Assembly: GCA_027620495.1 (NCBI GenBank)
Contig: JAQCEA010000003.1
Location: 62,001 to 126,000, forward strand
DNA: 64,000 nucleotides
Direction: 5' to 3'
From: Pseudomonadota bacterium
GTDB lineage: Bacteria; Pseudomonadota; Alphaproteobacteria; Puniceispirillales; Puniceispirillaceae
The notes under the pieces are model-generated. The model ran no database searches and had not been told where the DNA came from. It saw only the letters and a program-made list of their open reading frames with translations. Positions 7,155-16,285 of the stretch are shown one piece after another. Positions within the stretch are counted from its first letter, which is position 1, and each line of letters begins with the position of its first letter. A program made the position numbers and the translations under genes.

Positions 7155-8912
7155 ATGCGACCATCACTTGAACGTCATGATACCGATATTTTGATTCTGG
7201 GCAGTGGTGGGGCCGGGTTGTTTGCCGCGCTGCACGCCCAGAAAGCCGCGCCAGATGCCAAGGTGACGATTGCGGTCAAAGGGCTGATTGGCAAATGTGG
7301 TTGTACCCGCATGGTGCAAGGCGGGTATAATGTCGCCCTAGCGCCGGGTGATTCGGTTGAACGTCATTTCATGGATACAATTATTGGTGGCAAATGGCTG
7401 CCTGATCAGGATATGGCGTGGAAATTATGCAAAACTGCGGTGACCCGTATCCATGAACTGGAAAACGAAATTGGGTGCTTTTTTGATCGGAACCCGGATG
7501 GCTCGCTCCATCAAAAAGCCTTTGCCGGACAAACATTCGACCGTACCGCGCATAAGGGCGATCTAACCGGTATTGAAATCATCAGCCGGTTGATGGAACA
7601 GGTGCTGGCCCGCCCAGTCGAACGGTTGCAAGAACATCGTGCGATTGGTCTGATTCCGTCTCGGGATGGATCGGCGTTGGCTGGGGTTTTGTTTATCGAT
7701 ATGCGGACTGGTAAGTTTCGCTTGGTACGCGCCAAAACCGTGCTCATGGCGACCGGCGGCGGCCCAACTATGTATAAATATCACACCCCGTCTGGTGATA
7801 AGACCATGGATGGGCTGGCAATGGCGATGCGCCGTGGGCTGGCGTTGCGCGATATGGAAATGGTGCAATTTCACCCCACCGGCTTGCTTGCTGGGGCTGG
7901 CACAAAAATGACCGGTACGGTTCTAGAAGAGGGGCTTCGTGGGGCTGGCGGTCATTTGATGAATGGCAACGAACAACGGTTTATGTTTGATTATGATGCG
8001 GCTGGCGAACGTGCAACGCGTGATATTGTTAGCCGTGCTATTTACGAAGAAATGCGCCAGAAACGCACCTCGCCGCATGGGGGGGTCTATATTTCAATGG
8101 CGCATCTTGGCCCGGAAATTGTGGCAGAAAAATTCAAAGGCATGGTGAAACGTTGTGCTGATAGTGGATTTGATCTGGCAGGCGGGCTGGTAGAGGTTGT
8201 GCCGACCGCGCATTATTTGATGGGCGGCGTTGTTGTTGATACCGACACTCGGACGGATTTGCCCGGCCTGTATGTGGCTGGCGAGGATGCCGGTGGGGCG
8301 CATGGGTCAAACCGGCTTGGCGGTAATGGCGTTGCCAATTCAACCGTATATGGCGGGGTTGCTGGTGATGTCATGGGCCAAGATTGCCAGAAAATGAAGG
8401 CCTTGCATGACCCTGACGAAACGGTGCTGGATGAAGAACTGGCTCGGGCGATGGCACCATTTGCGCATAAACCGGGCGATGTGACAGCGCTTCGTGACAG
8501 GTTGCAAGATGTGATGTGGGAAGATGTTGGGGTGATGCGCAACGCCGATGGTTTGCAACGCGGCCTTAAACGGATTGCCGAAATTGATGATGCATTATCT
8601 TCGGTTGGTGTGGCGGCAGATAATCTGGCGTTTAATCTGTCATGGCATGATTGGCTGAATTTGCGTAGCCTTGTTGATATGTCGACGGTGATTGCCAAAG
8701 CCGCTTTGTCGCGCGAAAATTCGCGTGGTGCCCATTTCCGTGAAGATTTCCCTGATGCCGGGGCGATGCAGGAATCGTATTTTACGCTGGCAACAGGCTA
8801 CGGCGAGGCGATTTCGGTGGCACGGGCACCGGTGCAATTCACCATTGTCAAACCGGGCGAAACATTGCTTGGTGAAGATGAAGCTGAAACATTGGTAGGA
8901 GCCGCACAATGA
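7155..8912 (+). CDS. Succinate dehydrogenase/fumarate reductase flavoprotein subunit with Cys at the flavinylation position
   Basis: A 585-residue flavoprotein. The dinucleotide fold ILGSGGAGLFAALHA is near the N-terminus. Dicarboxylate-site residues are intact: FHPTG, ERATRDIVSRA (catalytic Arg), TAHYLMGG and HGSNRLGGNG. The conserved segment that reads SHTV-A-QGG in SdhA and FrdA reads CTRMVQGG here, so the His that binds FAD covalently aligns with Cys50. The flavin may therefore be non-covalent, as in L-aspartate oxidase and soluble fumarate reductases, or attached differently. The gene is coupled by ATGA to the fumarase alpha gene. The direction of the reaction in vivo is not decidable from sequence. 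Confidence 0.9.
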   Translation: MRPSLERHDTDILILGSGGAGLFAALHAQKAAPDAKVTIAVKGLIGKCGCTRMVQGGYNVALAPGDSVERHFMDTIIGGKWLPDQDMAWKLCKTAVTRIHELENEIGCFFDRNPDGSLHQKAFAGQTFDRTAHKGDLTGIEIISRLMEQVLARPVERLQEHRAIGLIPSRDGSALAGVLFIDMRTGKFRLVRAKTVLMATGGGPTMYKYHTPSGDKTMDGLAMAMRRGLALRDMEMVQFHPTGLLAGAGTKMTGTVLEEGLRGAGGHLMNGNEQRFMFDYDAAGERATRDIVSRAIYEEMRQKRTSPHGGVYISMAHLGPEIVAEKFKGMVKRCADSGFDLAGGLVEVVPTAHYLMGGVVVDTDTRTDLPGLYVAGEDAGGAHGSNRLGGNGVANSTVYGGVAGDVMGQDCQKMKALHDPDETVLDEELARAMAPFAHKPGDVTALRDRLQDVMWEDVGVMRNADGLQRGLKRIAEIDDALSSVGVAADNLAFNLSWHDWLNLRSLVDMSTVIAKAALSRENSRGAHFREDFPDAGAMQESYFTLATGYGEAISVARAPVQFTIVKPGETLLGEDEAETLVGAAQ

Positions 8913-9865
8913 TTGCGATAGACCTTGTGCAATCCACGGCTGAAATGCTGATGAAAAAGGCCGCGATTGAAATCCCTGATGATTATCTGACCGGATTAAA
9001 AGCCGCCGCGGCCGCAGAAGATGGTGATTTGTCCAGCTTCGTTCTTGAAGCCATGCTGGAAAATTATGAAGCTGCCAAAGAAGATAGCCGGGCCATGTGC
9101 GGTGATACCGGCTGTCCGCGCTGGTACGTCAAAATGGGTAATGAGGCACGCATTGATGGCGGCCCTATTGCGCTTGAGGCGGCGTTGCGGCGGGCCACCG
9201 CCACCGCCACGTCAACGGTGCCATTGCGTCCGAACCGCGTGCATCCTTTGTGGCGGACGGACCATGACAATAATGTTGGCATTGGCGCCCCGGAAATTGA
9301 ATATGGTTTTGAACCGGGCGGTGACTGGGTGGATTTGATCACCGTGCATAAAGGCGGTTTGTTTGGCACGGATTACCGGATGCTGTTTCCTAGTGACGGC
9401 ATTCAGGGAATCAAAAGATTTTTTCTTGATTCACTTGTGGCTTTTGGCAAACGCGGTCTTGCTTGCCAGCCCGCGATTATCGGCATTGGCCTTGGTGGGT
9501 CCAAAGATGCCTGCATGGTGCTTGGTAAACGTGCCGCTTGTTTGCGCATTGTTGGCGACCGTAACCCGGATCCGAAAATTGCCGAACTTGAAGACGAGCT
9601 AAAAGCGCTTGGCAATAATATTGGTATGGGCGCTATGGGGTTTGTTGGCAAATCTATGGTGATTGATTGTAATATTGAGGTTGGCTATTGCCACACCGGT
9701 GGCATGCAGATGAGCGTTCATGCCTTTTGTTTATCATCACGCCGCGCGGTGGCACGTATATATGGGGATGGGCGGGTTGAATATCGCACCGACCCTGATT
9801 GGTTTACAGATTATCAACGGCGGGAGACAGTCGAATGGCCGCAGGCCCAAACAAAATCCGACTAA
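8909..9865 (+). CDS. Class I fumarase / Fe-S hydro-lyase alpha subunit
   Basis: A 318-residue alpha (N-terminal type) subunit of an oxygen-sensitive [4Fe-4S] hydro-lyase, as in TtdA and the N-terminal domain of FumA. Candidate cluster ligands are Cys64 (AMCGDTG), Cys186 (LACQPAIIGIGLGGS) and Cys274 (HAFCLSSRRA). Class I fumarases interconvert fumarate and malate, and several also hydrate mesaconate to citramalate, which matters given the citramalyl-CoA-type genes upstream. Its start overlaps the flavoprotein stop by 4 bases, and its 3' end overlaps the beta gene by 31 bases. Confidence 0.87.
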   Translation: MIAIDLVQSTAEMLMKKAAIEIPDDYLTGLKAAAAAEDGDLSSFVLEAMLENYEAAKEDSRAMCGDTGCPRWYVKMGNEARIDGGPIALEAALRRATATATSTVPLRPNRVHPLWRTDHDNNVGIGAPEIEYGFEPGGDWVDLITVHKGGLFGTDYRMLFPSDGIQGIKRFFLDSLVAFGKRGLACQPAIIGIGLGGSKDACMVLGKRAACLRIVGDRNPDPKIAELEDELKALGNNIGMGAMGFVGKSMVIDCNIEVGYCHTGGMQMSVHAFCLSSRRAVARIYGDGRVEYRTDPDWFTDYQRRETVEWPQAQTKSD

Positions 9866-10506
9866 GCACAAACCCGACAGACGCCGCCATCGCGGCGCTT
9901 CAGATTGGTGATATTGTCTATTTAGACGGCACGATTTATACGGCCCGTGAAGGGGTCTATATGCGGGTTGTTGAGGATGGGGTTGACCTGCCAATTGACC
10001 TGCCAGCTGTATCAGCCGCCAATTTCCATTGTTCGCCAGCGGCGACACAACATGAAGACGGGTCGTTTGCGCTTGGCGCGGTAACGGCAACCGCCTCATT
10101 CCGGTTTTCAAAATGGATTGGCCGCTGGCTTGCCAAATCTGGGGCAAAGCTGATTATCGGTAAAGGTGGCATGAGCCCAGAAGATTACCGCGATCATTTC
10201 GTTCCGAATGGGGCGATTTATCTGACCACGGTTGGTTATGGCACGGGCGCGCTTTTGGGCCGCGGTGTAAAGCAGGTGCGCGAATTACACTGGAAAAAGG
10301 AACTAGGCCTAGCCCAGGCCATGTGGGTGATTGAGGTTGAAAATTTCGGCCCCTTCATTGTCGAGTGTGACCATAAAGGCAATAGCTTGTTTGAACGTGA
10401 AAACGCCAAAATCGCGGCTAATCTTGACGCTGCTTATGCCGGTACAAAGCCAGCTGTTTTGAAACGGTTTGGTGAAACAGATGACCGCAAAGATGAAATG
10501 ATTTAA
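9835..10506 (+). CDS. Class I fumarase / Fe-S hydro-lyase beta subunit
   Basis: A 223-residue beta subunit corresponding to TtdB or the C-terminal domain of FumA. Family features are IGDIVYLDGTIYTARE, HCSPAA in the substrate pocket, GKGGMSPE and the YLTTVGYGTGALLG stretch. ATG 9835 has CGGGAGAC in front. An earlier GTG at 9799 is in frame but lies deeper in the alpha gene. Together the subunits form a dimer-of-halves enzyme fused in FumA/FumB. It is the last gene of the operon and is convergent with the carboxylase alpha gene 12 bases away, with no clear hairpin between them. Confidence 0.87.
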   Translation: MAAGPNKIRLSTNPTDAAIAALQIGDIVYLDGTIYTAREGVYMRVVEDGVDLPIDLPAVSAANFHCSPAATQHEDGSFALGAVTATASFRFSKWIGRWLAKSGAKLIIGKGGMSPEDYRDHFVPNGAIYLTTVGYGTGALLGRGVKQVRELHWKKELGLAQAMWVIEVENFGPFIVECDHKGNSLFERENAKIAANLDAAYAGTKPAVLKRFGETDDRKDEMI

Positions 10507-10518
10507 CGCGCGAGAGCG

Positions 10519-12576
10519 TCAAGCGTTAGCGTCAGCAAATCGCATAATCACCGCATCAACGCTTAATATATCGCCCGCTTTTGCTTCGATACTGTCAATG
10601 CGACAGCGTTTTTCCGCCACCAGCGCATTTTCCATCTTCATCGCTTCGACAATACATAATGTTTGTCCGGCTTCGACAACGTCACCATCGGCCACCATGA
10701 TTTTGACCAGATTTCCCGGCATCGGACAGAGCAACATATTTGACCTGTCAGGGGCGATAACCGGTTTCATGTAATGTGCCAATGACGCAATATGCGGTGG
10801 CCGGGCATGCGCCGCCAGATGTGTGCCGCGGTAATAGATCTGCCAGCTGTCTTTGTTTTTGTGCAACTGGCAAATATAGTGGCGCGTTTTGTCATCTTTA
10901 TGGTCGGTGATGCTGGCGGCAACCCGCGGTGTATCGGCAGATTGGTGAATCTCTATGCTAATGGCATCTGTTGTACCAGCAGCGGTATCTGCATAGGGGC
11001 TGATATCAGCGGTCAAGGCGGTATCTTGCTGGCACAGATGAAATGAACAGCGCAGGTTTGCATCGGCCATTTGGGCGGGGTCATCTGTGACAAATTGAAT
11101 GGCCCAATCTTGACCAGGGGAAGATGACTGGCGCTGTGCATCTTTATGCGCGGCGGCGGCAATGATCAGGCCTAGATCGCGCATTCTGTCTGGCGAAGGG
11201 GCGACGCCCTGAAAGCCGTCTTTATATTCTTCATCAATAAAGGCGGTAGAGATATCGCCGCTTAAAAATCGTTGATGTTCCATCACCGCCGATAAGAACG
11301 GAATATTATGGCCAATCCCGCGCATGACAAAATCATCAAGCGCCACGCGCATGCGACCAATGGCGGCAGACCGGTCGACCGCCCAACTGCACAGCTTGGC
11401 AATCATGGGATCATAGTAAATTGAGATGGTGTCACCCTCGGCAACGCCCGTATCATTTCGGGTCAGGCTACCATCATCATGATGTTTTTCTTCTGGGGGG
11501 CGATATAATGACAACCGGCCAATTGCTGGCATGAAATTACGGTACGGGTCTTCTGCATATAATCGGCTTTCCATCGCCCAGCCATTAATGCCGATATCGC
11601 TTTGCTGATGCCGCAATGTTTCACCGGCGGCCACGCGGATCATTTCTTCGACCAGATCAAGGCCGGTGATCAATTCGGTAACCGGATGTTCAACTTGAAG
11701 ACGCGTATTCATTTCCAGAAAATAGAAATTGCGATCGGCATCAACGATAAATTCAACCGTTCCAGCGCTGTGATAATCAACGGCCATCGCCAGACGGATT
11801 GCCTCTTCCCCCATGGCTTGTCTGGTGGTTTCATCCAAAAATGGTGATGGGGCTTCTTCGATCACCTTTTGATTGCGGCGCTGGATCGAACATTCACGCT
11901 CGTTCAAATGGATGCAATTGCCATGCTGATCGGCCAATATTTGAATTTCAATATGGCGGGGGCTGGTGATAAATTTTTCGATAAATACCCGGTCATCACC
12001 AAAACTTGATGCCGCTTCCCGCATGGCGGTGGCGTATCCGGTTTCAACATCTTCAGCCGAATGTGCGATCCGCATGCCTTTACCGCCGCCGCCCGCACTG
12101 GCCTTTATCATCACTGGATAGCCAATGTCATTGGCAATTTTTACCGCTTCTGCGGCGGTTTCTATCACGCCAACATGCCCCGGCACGGTGCTGACCCCGG
12201 CGGCTTTTGCTAGTTTTTTGGATTCAATCTTATCGCCCATGGCGGCAATCGCATTGGCTGGCGGGCCAATAAAGGCAATGTTGTTTTGCCCAAGGGCGGT
12301 GGCAAATGCGGCCTGTTCTGATAAAAACCCATATCCTGGATGCACCGCTTCGGCACCGGTTTGCTGGCAGGCAGCGATAATTTTATCGGCTTGCAGGTAG
12401 CTTTCTTGTGCCGTCATCCCGCCAAGGCTAATTGCCTCATCAGCAAGCTGTACATGCTGGGCATTACGATCAATGTCGGAATGGACCGCAACGGTTTGAA
12501 TGCCCATGGCACGCGCGGTGCGTATAATTCGGCAAGCGATTTCACCGCGGTTGGCAATCAGAATTTTTTTAAACAT
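10519..12576 (-). CDS. pccA: Propionyl-CoA carboxylase alpha (biotin carboxylase/carrier) subunit
   Basis: A 685-residue biotin-dependent carboxylase alpha chain. Residues 1-450 are the biotin carboxylase, with KILIANRGEIACRI, the glycine-rich ATP loop KASAGGGGKGMR, EMNTRLQVEHPVTE and the VEHP motif. A linker/BT domain follows. The C-terminal biotinyl domain has EAMKMENAL, with the biotin-accepting Lys. Length and the pccB gene upstream on the same strand support propionyl-CoA rather than methylcrotonyl- or geranyl-CoA. The product, methylmalonyl-CoA, would feed succinyl-CoA; no mutase lies in the window. A transporter gene interrupts the pccB-pccA pair. Confidence 0.88.
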   Translation of the reverse strand: MFKKILIANRGEIACRIIRTARAMGIQTVAVHSDIDRNAQHVQLADEAISLGGMTAQESYLQADKIIAACQQTGAEAVHPGYGFLSEQAAFATALGQNNIAFIGPPANAIAAMGDKIESKKLAKAAGVSTVPGHVGVIETAAEAVKIANDIGYPVMIKASAGGGGKGMRIAHSAEDVETGYATAMREAASSFGDDRVFIEKFITSPRHIEIQILADQHGNCIHLNERECSIQRRNQKVIEEAPSPFLDETTRQAMGEEAIRLAMAVDYHSAGTVEFIVDADRNFYFLEMNTRLQVEHPVTELITGLDLVEEMIRVAAGETLRHQQSDIGINGWAMESRLYAEDPYRNFMPAIGRLSLYRPPEEKHHDDGSLTRNDTGVAEGDTISIYYDPMIAKLCSWAVDRSAAIGRMRVALDDFVMRGIGHNIPFLSAVMEHQRFLSGDISTAFIDEEYKDGFQGVAPSPDRMRDLGLIIAAAAHKDAQRQSSSPGQDWAIQFVTDDPAQMADANLRCSFHLCQQDTALTADISPYADTAAGTTDAISIEIHQSADTPRVAASITDHKDDKTRHYICQLHKNKDSWQIYYRGTHLAAHARPPHIASLAHYMKPVIAPDRSNMLLCPMPGNLVKIMVADGDVVEAGQTLCIVEAMKMENALVAEKRCRIDSIEAKAGDILSVDAVIMRFADANA

Positions 12577-12658
12577 TCACACTCCATTGCGATACAAACA
12601 CAGCCGATATAAACATGGCCCCTATCGGCGCTTATTCAGGCTTTTTTGATCGCACCCA

Positions 12659-13501
12659 TCAACCAAGCCTGATAAAGAATATGCCACACAATATTGATGC
12701 GATCATAATCATTTTGAAGATTGTTATTTTTTCTTTGAGAAACACAGCACCAAGAATGATGGCAAATAATAGCGATGTTTCCCGAAGTGATGACACAACA
12801 GCAACTGGCGCATGCAGACAGGCCCACAACACAATGACATAGGCGAGATAAGAAGCCGTGCCACCAAAAATCAACGTGTTTCTCGCTTGCTTATGAAAAC
12901 TGGTCAATACGCCGGGATTTGCGATCCGCATATAAATGGCAAACAACACAGCACTGCAAAAAGTTGATACACCGTAAAATGCCATTGCATTGCCAGCAAT
13001 TCGGGTACCAATCGCGTCGATAACAGAATACCCGGCGATGAAACAACCGGTGGCGCAAGCCAGCATAAGCCCGGTTATTTCGGCATTTGCAAGACGATAT
13101 TGTTTAATGCCAAAACAGATAATCGATATAGAGATAATACAGATACCTAGGATTTGATGCGCCTCGATCACTTCATTTAAAATTAGCATTGAAACGAATG
13201 TGATCAACAGCGGCGCCATGCCTCGCGCGATCGGGTATATGCTGGTTAAAGCCCCATATCTATAGGCGTTCAACAAAAATACCTGATAGCCCAAATGCAG
13301 GAAAGCGCTGGCGAAAAGATATGGCGCGGCCTCGATCGAGGGAAGGCCGCTATACCACAACCCAATACCGGCCAGTGGCAAATGCCCAAACGTCACCGCC
13401 GCCATCCCCACCGCCTTATTTGGTGTGTCTTTGACTTGAAAGTTCCAAAATGCGTGAAGAAATGCGGCGCTGAGGACAGAAAAAATTAAAATTGTATTCA
13501 T
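12659..13501 (-). CDS. DMT superfamily (EamA) transporter
   Basis: A 280-residue integral membrane protein with about ten hydrophobic segments in two EamA repeats, typical of the drug/metabolite transporter superfamily; the C-terminal repeat carries the VVSSLRETSLLFAIILG and FLKEKIT pattern. It sits between pccB and pccA on the same strand, with gaps of 138 and 82 bases and only a weak ribosome site (GCGGCG) ahead of the ATG. Base use looks more A+T-rich than in its neighbours, so later insertion into the carboxylase pair is possible. Substrate unknown. Confidence 0.82.
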   Translation of the reverse strand: MNTILIFSVLSAAFLHAFWNFQVKDTPNKAVGMAAVTFGHLPLAGIGLWYSGLPSIEAAPYLFASAFLHLGYQVFLLNAYRYGALTSIYPIARGMAPLLITFVSMLILNEVIEAHQILGICIISISIICFGIKQYRLANAEITGLMLACATGCFIAGYSVIDAIGTRIAGNAMAFYGVSTFCSAVLFAIYMRIANPGVLTSFHKQARNTLIFGGTASYLAYVIVLWACLHAPVAVVSSLRETSLLFAIILGAVFLKEKITIFKMIMIASILCGIFFIRLG

Positions 13502-13639
13502 TGTTTACGCCGCAAATTATTGAGGTTTTTCATCTTGAGTTGGACAAGTAAATGATAGGCGAAATCAGAGACGGGACATAAATCAAACATGCCCGTTTCC
13601 AGAATCTTTTTTGCACGCGCAGCTCGTCCTGACTGGCGT

Positions 13640-15184
13640 TCAAAGAGGGATATTCCCAAATTTCTTTTTCGGGTTTTCGAGCTGTTTTTTCCGCAGCTTC
13701 TCAAAGGCTTGAATTAACCTGAACCGGCTGTTGCTAGGGATAATGACGTCATCAATAAACCCACGTTCAGCGGCAATAAAGGGATTGGCAAACCGGTCTT
13801 CATAATCAGCCGTGCGGGCGGCAATTTTTTCAGCATCGCCAAGTTCTGACCGATACAGAATTTCAACCGCACCTTTGGCACCCATCACGGCGATTTCCGC
13901 TGTTGGCCAAGCAAAATTGGCGTCGCCGCGCAAATGTTTAGAACTCATCACATCATAAGCCCCGCCATAGGCTTTGCGGGTGATCAAGGTGACTTTCGGC
14001 ACGGTGGCTTCGGCATAGGCAAATAGTAATTTTGCGCCATGCTTTATGATGCCGCCATATTCTTGTGATGTTCCGGGCATGAATCCCGGCACATCAACAA
14101 GTGTCAAAATAGGAATATTAAACGCGTCACAAAACCGCACAAACCGGGCAGCTTTTCGGCTGGAATCGATATCAAGACAACCGGCAAGCACCATCGGCTG
14201 GTTGGCCACAACACCAATGGTGGCACCATTCATCCGCACAAACCCAGTTAATATATTTTTGGCAAAATCAGGCTGCAGTTCAAAAAACTGCCCGTCATCG
14301 GCAATGCTGATGACAAGTTCATTCATGTCATAAGGCAAATTAGGATTGTCCGGGATCAAGCTGTCTAATGCCGGGACGGTGCGCCGTGGATCATCAATGC
14401 AATCTGTGTGTGGGGCTTTATCGGCATTGCTGGCAGGCAAATAACCAACCAGTCGGCGGATCTCACTTAGTGCTTGAAGATCATTGTCAAAGGCCCCATC
14501 AGCCACCGAAGAGATTTTGGTATGGGTGTCGGCACCGCCCAGCTCTTCGGCGGTGACATCCTCGCTGGTCACGGTTTTCACAACATCAGGCCCGGTCACA
14601 AACATATAGCTGGTACCGCGGACCATAAAGGTAAAATCGGTCATTGCTGGTGAATACACAGCACCGCCAGCACATGGCCCCATAATCACCGAAATTTGCG
14701 GGATGACACCCGACGCCATAACATTCTGTAAAAACACATCAGCATAGCCGCCAAGCGAATCAACGCCTTCTTGAATCCGCGCACCGCCACTGTCATTGAG
14801 GCCAATAACTGGCGCTCCATTCTGCATGGCCAGCTTTAGAATTTTTACAATTTTATTGGCGTGGGTGGCCGATAGTGACCCACCAAAAACGGTGAAATCC
14901 TGTGAATATACATAGACAAGCTGTCCATTGATCCGGCCTGATCCGGTCACCACGCCATCCCCGGCTATGGTATTGCCATCCATGCCAAAATCCCGGCTAC
15001 GATGGACAACAAACATGTCGGTTTCTTCAAAACTGCCCGGATCAAGCAAAACATCAAGCCGTTCACGTGCGGTCAGCTTGCCAGCCGCGTGCTGGCGATC
15101 GATTCTGGCGGTGCCACCGCCAAGGCGTGCCTGTTCGCGCCGGTTTTGCAATTCCTTGATAATATCCTGACCGGTCGCTTTCAT
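13640..15184 (-). CDS. pccB: Propionyl-CoA carboxylase beta (carboxyltransferase) subunit
   Basis: A 514-residue acyl-CoA carboxylase beta chain. The N-terminal domain carries [18 protein letters not shown] and the oxyanion region [15 protein letters not shown]. The C-terminal domain carries [25 protein letters not shown] and [17 protein letters not shown]. The C-terminus ends in KKKFGNIPL, typical of PccB. A run of Gs with AGG (GGGGGAGG) precedes its ATG. It transfers carboxyl from carboxybiotin to propionyl-CoA. The 288-base gap upstream, shared with divergent hyi, probably holds both promoters; I see no certain box in it. Confidence 0.93.
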   Translation of the reverse strand: MKATGQDIIKELQNRREQARLGGGTARIDRQHAAGKLTARERLDVLLDPGSFEETDMFVVHRSRDFGMDGNTIAGDGVVTGSGRINGQLVYVYSQDFTVFGGSLSATHANKIVKILKLAMQNGAPVIGLNDSGGARIQEGVDSLGGYADVFLQNVMASGVIPQISVIMGPCAGGAVYSPAMTDFTFMVRGTSYMFVTGPDVVKTVTSEDVTAEELGGADTHTKISSVADGAFDNDLQALSEIRRLVGYLPASNADKAPHTDCIDDPRRTVPALDSLIPDNPNLPYDMNELVISIADDGQFFELQPDFAKNILTGFVRMNGATIGVVANQPMVLAGCLDIDSSRKAARFVRFCDAFNIPILTLVDVPGFMPGTSQEYGGIIKHGAKLLFAYAEATVPKVTLITRKAYGGAYDVMSSKHLRGDANFAWPTAEIAVMGAKGAVEILYRSELGDAEKIAARTADYEDRFANPFIAAERGFIDDVIIPSNSRFRLIQAFEKLRKKQLENPKKKFGNIPL

Positions 15185-15472
15185 CTATTGCCTCCCCCAC
15201 AAGACGATTGCCATAAAAAGGCGCGTCTATGTCATGCGCTGATGTCGCCCTATCCCTGCTACCATACAAATCTGTGACATTATGGTCACGATAAATTATC
15301 AGCAAAAATTTATGCCGTTGACTGTGATCATGATCGGCCAATCTGGCAATATTGATTTTCCTGTACGAACCCCGCATGGTGACGGAACCATGCCGCGCCG
15401 CGGCCGGTTCGATGTTTGGCCTTTTGCGTGCAAAGATACATGTGTAAGACAAGTGATAGGTGACAAAATACT

Positions 15473-16276
15473 ATGACAAAGGCTGCACAGAGCATGTACA
15501 GATTTTCTGCAAATCTTGGGTTTCTATGGACTGAATTGCCGTTGGATCAGGCAATCATTCGCGCCGCCGATGCAGGCTTTGACGCGGTTGAGTGCCATTG
15601 GCCCTATGATTTGCAAGCTTCACAGGTTTTGCAGGCGTTGCAAAAAACTGGCCTGTCAATGTTGGGCATCAATGCGCGGTGCGGCGACCGCCTGGCTGGC
15701 GAATTTGGTTTGGCGGCCCTGCCCGCGCGCGTGGCAGAGGCCCGCCGCGATATTGACGAGGCCATTGCCTATGCCGCGGCAATTAACGCCGGTGCGGTTC
15801 ATGTCATGGCTGGTAAGAGTGATGCGAGCCAAGAAGCGCATCAATGTTATCGCGAAAATTTGGCCTATGCCGCCAGCCATGCCATGCCACATGGGCTGAC
15901 CATTTTGATTGAGCCGATTAATCAACTTGATGTGCCGGGATATCATGTAAGCTATGTTGAAGATGTGGTTGATCTGATCACGTCGCTTGGGTGTGCCAAT
16001 ATAAAATTGATGTTTGACTGCTATCATACGCAAATTATGCAAGGTGATATTTGCCGCCGCCTGACCACATATTTAGACCATATCGGGCATGTGCAAATTG
16101 CGGCGGTGCCAGATCGGGGCGAACCTGATGCTGGTGAATTGTTTTACCCGGCGGTGCTTGCCGCTTTATATGGGGCTGGCTATCAGGGGTTTGTCGGGGC
16201 AGAATACCGACCCCGAGACAATATTGATACCGGGTTGGGTTGGTTGGCAAAATTCAAGCAAGCTGGCAGCAGCTGA
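15473..16276 (+). CDS. hyi: Hydroxypyruvate isomerase
   Basis: A 267-residue TIM-barrel sugar isomerase of the xylose-isomerase-like family, matching Hyi in length and in FSANLGFLWTELPLD at the N-terminus. The metal and substrate motifs EPINQLDVPGYH, LMFDCYHTQIMQGD and GHVQIAAVPDRGEP are present, as is the terminal EYRP. It interconverts hydroxypyruvate and tartronate semialdehyde in glyoxylate metabolism. The glucokinase gene begins 9 bases later, so the two are probably cotranscribed. No glyoxylate carboligase or tartronate semialdehyde reductase gene is in the window. Confidence 0.88.
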   Translation: MTKAAQSMYRFSANLGFLWTELPLDQAIIRAADAGFDAVECHWPYDLQASQVLQALQKTGLSMLGINARCGDRLAGEFGLAALPARVAEARRDIDEAIAYAAAINAGAVHVMAGKSDASQEAHQCYRENLAYAASHAMPHGLTILIEPINQLDVPGYHVSYVEDVVDLITSLGCANIKLMFDCYHTQIMQGDICRRLTTYLDHIGHVQIAAVPDRGEPDAGELFYPAVLAALYGAGYQGFVGAEYRPRDNIDTGLGWLAKFKQAGSS

Positions 16277-16285
16277 GGCATTAAG

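Noticed and set aside
13498-13704. 68-codon minus-strand frame between pccB and the transporter gene
   Set aside because: It overlaps the pccB 3' end, has no family features, and its start is not preceded by a ribosome site.
15418-15435. TTTGC-GT-GCAAA palindrome between pccB and hyi as a propionate-regulator site
   Set aside because: It recalls the TTTGCAAA motif of short-chain acyl-CoA regulators, but it is split by two bases, occurs once and sits nearer hyi than pccB; too weak to call.
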